From positions 3,378,501-3,442,500 of the forward strand of contig JAPFBL010001928.1 in NCBI GenBank assembly GCA_026182355.1: DNA of 64,000 nt, written 5' to 3'. The position numbers were made by a program, and so were the translations under genes. Under the pieces are notes generated by a model. That model made no database searches and was not told where the DNA came from. It saw nothing but the letters and a program-made list of their open reading frames with translations. Source of the DNA: Hermatobates lingyangjiaoensis (lineage: Eukaryota > Arthropoda > Insecta > Hemiptera > Hermatobatidae). Below, piece after piece: positions 59,497 through 64,000 of the stretch (positions within the stretch are counted from its first letter, which is position 1; every line of letters begins with the position of its first letter).

Positions 59497-59667
59497 AATC
59501 CATTTTCATATTGTGTATATGTTTGATGTTGATATGTGATTTCTTATTATCCTTTGTTTTGTAGGCCTATGAAAAAGGTTTTAAATAAAACCGAAACGTT
59601 GGCAACGAGAGTTTGATTTTTTATCCTGGAAAATTGACCGAACCCCGATTCGAGAACACACCTATAT
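59497..59667 (+). repeat. Inverted arm upstream of the GIY-YIG relic
   Basis: Reverse complement of about 58697-58863, so the GIY-YIG relic is flanked by inverted pLTR sequence. Inverted terminal repeats at the 5' end of truncated copies are a known structural habit of Penelope elements. One notable base difference (cgattcgag versus cgattagag) from the other copies. Confidence 0.8.
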
Positions 59668-59673
59668 ATTATA

Positions 59674-59734
<61 letters not shown>

Positions 59735-59740
59735 TATATA
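59655..59740. repeat. (TA)n-rich microsatellite
   Basis: Over 70 nt of TA with one ttat break, joining the inverted arm to the second copy of the duplication. Confidence 0.95.
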
Positions 59741-60137
59741 CACTTTTTTGATGAAAATACGATCAGAAATGGACAAATACAGTTCAATGTACATAAAGAA
59801 ACATAGAAAAATTAAAAGCACACACTTACAATCTCAAATTTTCTGTTGAACCGTCTTCAGGAGAGATAAGAGAGGGAAACTAAGCACATTCACCTTTAGC
59901 TTGATTTCCCTCTCTTCTCTCTCCTGAAGATGGTTCATCCGAAAATTAGAGACTGTAAATGTGTGCTTTTGATTTCTCTATTTTTCTTTATGTACAATGA
60001 ACTATATATATATATATATATATATAAACTATATTGACACAAAGAACACTCAGAAATGAAACAGAAACTCACTACTATATTTCGATGTCCTCGTCATCAG
60101 GAAGATAGAAACGAGTCGCTCCGCAGGCAGACAGCGA

Positions 60138-60168
<31 letters not shown>

Positions 60169-60489
60169 ACAGATTCAATAATATATCGACCGTTTGATAG
60201 AATAGGTGTGTTCTCTAATCGGGGTTCGGTCAATTTTCCAGGATAAAAAATCAAACTCTCGTTGCCAACGTTTCGGTTTTATTTAAAACCTTTTTCATAG
60301 GCCTACAAACAAAGGATAATAAGAAATCACATATCAACATCAAACATATACACAATATGAAAATGGATTGTTACAACTCATGAATATTACAAGCAGAAAT
60401 ATTTCAGAGATACATAAAACAATATTACTTACAGAAGTAAGAATTTTTTAACTAAGAAAATGAAATTTACATTATTTAAAGGAACAACA
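59741..60489. repeat. Direct duplication, second copy
   Basis: Second copy of 58174-58983: family B palindrome with CTGAAGAC (59860-59853, minus) and CTGAAGAT (59924-59931, plus), family D with CTGATGAC (60100-60093, minus) and GAAA (60083-60080), then family C. TA tracts are shorter than in copy one; base changes include gtacaat/gtacagt, gcagac/gtagac and taactaag/taacaaag. Confidence 0.85.
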
Positions 60490-60778
60490 TTGTTGTTCCT
60501 TTAAATAATGTAAATTTCATTTTCTTAGTTAAAAAATTCTTACTTCTGTAAGTAATATTGTTTTATGTATCTCTGAAATATTTCTGCTTGTAATATTCAT
60601 GAGTTGTAACAATCCATTTTCATATTGTGTATATGTTTGATGTTGATATGTGATTTCTTATTATCCTTTGTTTGTAGGCCTATGAAAAAGGTTTTAAATA
60701 AAACCGAAACGTTGGCAACGAGAGTTTGATTTTTTATCCTGGAAAATTGACCGAACCCCGATTAGAGAACACACCTAT
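60202..60778. repeat. Palindrome with two 288-nt arms
   Basis: Arms 60202-60489 and 60491-60778 appear to be perfect reverse complements around a single base at 60490. Each arm is family C plus PLE 3' UTR. The outer edges are ataggt/acctat beside (TA)n. No coding sequence inside. Confidence 0.85.
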
Positions 60779-60794
60779 ATATATATATATATAC

Positions 60795-60980
60795 ACTAAA
60801 CGGTCCAAACTGGACAGATAAATAAATGAAAAAGACAACACATACAAGAAATGAGAAAACTTACTGAATCAATATTTTGACCTGAAGTTCGTCGTCAGGA
60901 AGAGAGTAGAAAGGAAGAAGAAGAGGTACGTGCGTTTAGGAGTACCAGTGGAAGGCAACTGAAAAACAAAAATATATATA
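60795..60980 (-). repeat. PLE pLTR-like unit, separate family
   Basis: Minus-strand order: acgcacgtacctcttcttc block, CTGACGAC (near 60897-60890), gaacttcaggtc, AAAATATTG, then gtaagttttctcatttcttgtatgtg. Layout as in other pLTR motifs but the GAAA box reads CAAAA. Between (TA)n tracts. Confidence 0.6.
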
Positions 60981-60982
60981 TA

Positions 60983-61174
60983 ACAATATTACACAATAAA
61001 CACATGATATAAAAATCAATGTGCAAACCTCAATAACAATAAGAAAAAAGACTAAGATCATACAACTGTAAGACGTGGTTTTTCCTTGTTTTGACTCTGA
61101 CGAACATCTCTTGTTACGGTTGAAAAATCTTAGTCTTTTTTTTTCATTTCTTATTGTAGTTTGGACATTTTTGT
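60983..61174. repeat. Family A inverted element, copy 13, diverged
   Basis: Left minus arm (aatcaatgtgcaaacctcaataac...) and right plus arm with CTGACGAA near 61098-61105, a catct/gttacgg mismatch in the stem and GAAA. Diverged from the other copies; ends near a short TA run. Confidence 0.65.
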
Positions 61175-61258
61175 ATAAATATATATATACTGAAATGTTA
61201 CAATAAACTCAAGAAATTTTAAATTATAATAATTGTGTTAAACTAATAATTTAAATAA

Positions 61259-61290
61259 CTAGAGCCGTTACATTACCCTAACGGCTCTAG
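61259..61290. repeat. Perfect 12-bp GC-rich hairpin
   Basis: CTAGAGCCGTTA at 61259-61270 and TAACGGCTCTAG at 61279-61290 around an 8-nt loop. Unusually GC-rich for the region. No flanking gene; not a bacterial-type terminator in this context. Confidence 0.7.
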
Positions 61291-61299
61291 GTTGTCTTT

Positions 61300-62155
61300 A
61301 TTACATAATTTAATAAATCATATAAACGTATAATCACGTTAGTAAAATGATAATGTATACCACAGATTAAATAATTGCGAATGGAATATCCATACAGATA
61401 ACAAACATTTCCAAGCTTTGTTAATTGAATTTAATCGTTAGAATCCTTGAACATTATCAACGGTTTGAATCCATTACAGGCATTACTAACAAAGGGATAT
61501 CGTATTCCAAGGGCTTCCACGAGCAAATAATTATCTGGTATTGTGGCCAGTTGTCAGCCGGTTCTTTGCAAAGCATTACTTGCCCTCTACTCGTTTAACT
61601 ACTGCCTTTCCTCTCCAGGCACATACTTCAATTTATTTTACAAACTTTTCATCTATATCTATTAATTAGCTCTATTATAATAATATTTCTATTCACAGTC
61701 GAAGGGTTATCATTTATGTTCATGTACTGTAAATAATCACAATAATCACTAATGAAACACTAATGAAAGTACAAGCCACAAGGAAAAAGTAAAAAACAGA
61801 AATTAATCTCTGAGGCCTTTCAAATTTATGTCAACAGAGAGCATCTAAAGATTGATAACAAAAGAGGTTACAGCTTTGTTGCAAAGAAATGTGATAGAAC
61901 AGATGTTAAAATTTACATTTTTTTTAAAATAACAGGCTAAATAGAGTAAGAGTAAAGAAAAAGAATAAGAAACAATTGTAAATGAAAAAGATTAACTATG
62001 TTTATATATTTATAATTAAATATATTGCTGGGGAATACAAAAAAAGTGAAAAAATAAACAAGCACTCGCAGGTACCTATCATAACGACTAGACACCATAT
62101 TCAGAAGAAAAGAGGAATTCTCAAGAGTGATAACTTAAAAGAGATCACACACCGT
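61300..62155. other. Spacer, no gene recognised
   Basis: Nothing recognised; (TA)n begins at about 62157. Confidence 0.5.
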
Positions 62156-62157
62156 TA

Positions 62158-62189
<32 letters not shown>

Positions 62190-62412
62190 AAGTCCATTAG
62201 TTTCTATTACTAATTCCGTTTCTCACTTCTATTATATATAAGTCCAGTAATATATACTATTAGTCCAATTATACTGTTGACCTTTCAACTCTTTTATTCT
62301 AACCGCTTTGTTTCTTGTTCCTTATTGACCTTTGACCTTCTCTTTAAATTAACCTTTACTAATCCTTTTAATCTATTAATAGCAATGACCATCTCATCAA
62401 TTTTAATTTAAC

Positions 62413-62570
62413 ATGTCACATGGCCAACTCCTTTTCCAGTTGAACCCTGTTAGTAGGAGGTTAGTTCGTAGGATCGAATCTCTCAGTCTTAAGATCGTGA
62501 ATGCCGAGACTGCGGTTAATTTTAATGATACCTGTTTAAAAGAGGATCTGCTGCCTATTTTATACCAATA
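62413..62570 (+). pseudogene. PLE ORF start fragment
   Basis: From ATG 62413 the frame gives MSHGQLLFQLNPVSRR, then LVRRIESLSLKIVNAETAVN, then FNDTCLKEDLLP, before a one-base shift and entry into (TA)n. Same family pattern and same stopping point as 32360-32203. The 200 nt upstream may be its 5' leader, but no hammerhead-like motif was found there. Confidence 0.6.
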
Positions 62571-62576
62571 TTATAT

Positions 62577-62613
<37 letters not shown>

Positions 62614-62781
62614 GTAAAAGTATCGACCGTGGAATAGAAACAAAACTATAGTTTATCGGGACTCGGTCAGTTCTTCAGGTTCAAATTAAACTCTCATTGC
62701 CAAAAACACCGAAACGTTGGCAATGAGAGTTTAATTTGAACCTGAAGAACTGACTGAGTCCCGATAAACTATAGTTTTGTA
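62614..62781. repeat. Family C inverted element, short
   Basis: Arms of about 60 nt (62642-62702 and 62709-62781 approximately) around a short centre. It shares gtatcgaccgtggaatagaaac with 18390-18410. The right arm has GAAACGTTGGCAATG, with a CGTT/AATG hairpin including one G-U pair. (TA)n on both sides. Confidence 0.75.
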
Positions 62782-62811
62782 TTATATAATATATATATAT
62801 ATATATTAAGT

Positions 62812-63160
62812 TTTAGTACTCAGTGGCAAGGTAATCACCTCTGTTTTGATCAATCCGGGAGTTCAATACCCAATCTGGCTCTTGATCTATTGACATGGGA
62901 GGCGAATAAATCTGAGCATGTCGTCACTCGGAGAGGACGTTAAGAGGCTTTAACTCTCCGTTTATCTAAAACTTTTGATCATAATGCAAAGTCAAATCAA
63001 ATGCAAAAGCCCCTTAGACTGAGCCCGAAGTGATCGAGGTGATAGCGCGGAGGTGTGACCGCACAACAACCATGACATGCATTAAGACAAAAATCAGGCA
63101 TCGGCAATAACGGAGTAGGCCAGCCTGATACACGTCAACATAAGACTAACCCTCGAGGTG
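62812..63160 (+). repeat. tRNA-derived SINE, second copy
   Basis: Begins directly after (TA)n. A-box-like TAGTACTCAGTGG (about 62814-62826) and B-box-like GAGTTCAATACCC (about 62869-62881), then the body block aggcgaataaatctgagcat and cggagaggacgttaag shared with the copy at 50.76-50.83 kb. The 3' third (about 63000-63160) is GC-richer and not matched by the other copy, so either this copy is longer or another element adjoins it. Confidence 0.6.
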
Positions 63161-64000
63161 CATTAATCCCTTTAGGACACAAAATTAAAAAGTCTTATCA
63201 GTGTGGGCGTTGGAAAACAAACTAAGACTTTGATCTTTTCAGTTTTATCACATTATGATAAATAAAATAACATTCGTGTTTTCCCAAACATCGTGAAACA
63301 ATAACCCTGATGACTTCTCACAGTGCTTTCCAGTTACAAACGCATTATATCTAGCATAATCTCCGTTATCAATTAGCGCAGTATCGTATTTTTTTTATTA
63401 TTTCGTTCTTTATATATGCTCTTATATTGTTTTCAGTAAGTCTATTACTTAATTTATTCTTAAATAGAACTTCATGTGAAACTAACTAATCACATACACT
63501 GTAAACAATTACTGATAACAGATTATCGATACACAACAGCTGAGATTTAAAGTCATCGTTAAAAGTAATGTCATGTAGTTGGTTGAGTCCATTTCCGGTT
63601 GAATCGAAGTTGTTAGCCCGCTAGTAATTAGGTCCTCTTCCCCTTGAGGTGGAGATTAGAGTTTACTGGGCTGTAAGATTTCCACAGCTGACGTCTTTCG
63701 GTGGCCCCTAACAATTTCAACAAATTTGGTAGAGCACTTCTATAGGGTTCTATAGTGTTTATGCGTAGCTTATTTATTACTAAATACAGTAGATAATTTG
63801 TAAAAGAAAAATTGAGATCACAGTACACATGATACTTTTATTAAATTGATTAATACGTATTATAGTGATAAAGAAAAAAATTAGATTTTTATGGATTTAA
63901 TCGCTAAGATGTCGTTTCAATCCATTTTCGATTGTCTGCCTGTGTGTGAATGGGTGAGTGTCAAACCTATAAATTCTAAACGCTTAGAATTCGCACCGTT
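63161..64000. other. Spacer, no gene recognised
   Basis: No supported feature to the end of the window. Confidence 0.5.

Overview
This is an AT-rich eukaryotic (metazoan) intergenic window with no intact protein-coding gene that I can support. There is no operon structure, no ribosome-binding sites, and no rRNA, tRNA or CRISPR signal. The recognisable content is repetitive: long (TA)n, (CA)n and (TC)n microsatellites, Penelope-like element (PLE) fragments, two LINE relics, tRNA-derived SINE-like repeats, and many small inverted-repeat elements embedded in (TA)n tracts. An arthropod is my best guess, from the LINE and PLE types and a TTAGG-like (CCTAA) tail on one SINE. This is inference, and other invertebrates are possible.

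Layout. 1-2.85 kb is mostly featureless, with one relic hairpin near 1.3 kb. 2.86-3.56 kb is a (TA)n island with three copies of the commonest small repeat (family A). A tRNA-like SINE lies at 3.9-4.2 kb. 4.2-9.0 kb is nearly empty. 9.1-9.6 kb holds (TC)n/(CA)n and a family B palindrome. 10.19-10.52 kb is a 52-bp tandem array with a 155-bp higher-order period. 10.5-18.1 kb is mostly empty apart from a GC-richer patch (13.9-14.3 kb) and a pyrimidine-strand tract (15.5-15.8 kb). 18.1-21.8 kb is a dense (TA)n-nested cluster, including a PLE unit that joins the end of a GIY-YIG ORF to the start of another ORF copy. 22-30.1 kb is largely empty. 30.2-35.9 kb carries a Jockey/CR1-type LINE relic, a PLE reverse-transcriptase relic, PLE ORF-start relics, more A/B elements, a promoter-like spot near 33.0 kb and a second LINE 3' relic. 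36-45.8 kb is sparse. 45.8-50 kb has further nested elements, 50.7-51.0 kb a SINE, and 51.85-52.09 kb an unclassified GC-rich repeat. 57.9-62.8 kb is the densest region: a GIY-YIG endonuclease relic between inverted arms, a roughly 0.8-kb direct duplication, and a palindrome with two apparently perfect 288-nt arms. A second SINE copy follows at 62.8-63.2 kb.

How the parts fit together. Several unrelated-looking small repeats share one layout: the strand-specific string CTGANGAN, a short self-complementary stem, then GAAA. They sit beside (TA)n and are often present as head-to-head inverted copies. This resembles the conserved core of the hammerhead ribozymes known from the terminal repeats (pLTRs) of Penelope-like elements. 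The same window contains the matching PLE coding pieces: GIY-YIG endonuclease ends, a reverse-transcriptase piece and ORF starts that break off into (TA)n. My reading, which is inference, is that (TA)n tracts are repeated landing sites for several PLE families and their short derivatives, and that successive insertions have built nested composites. Whether any of the motifs can self-cleave cannot be decided from sequence alone: most have one base more than the canonical core, and helices I and III are usually unclear.
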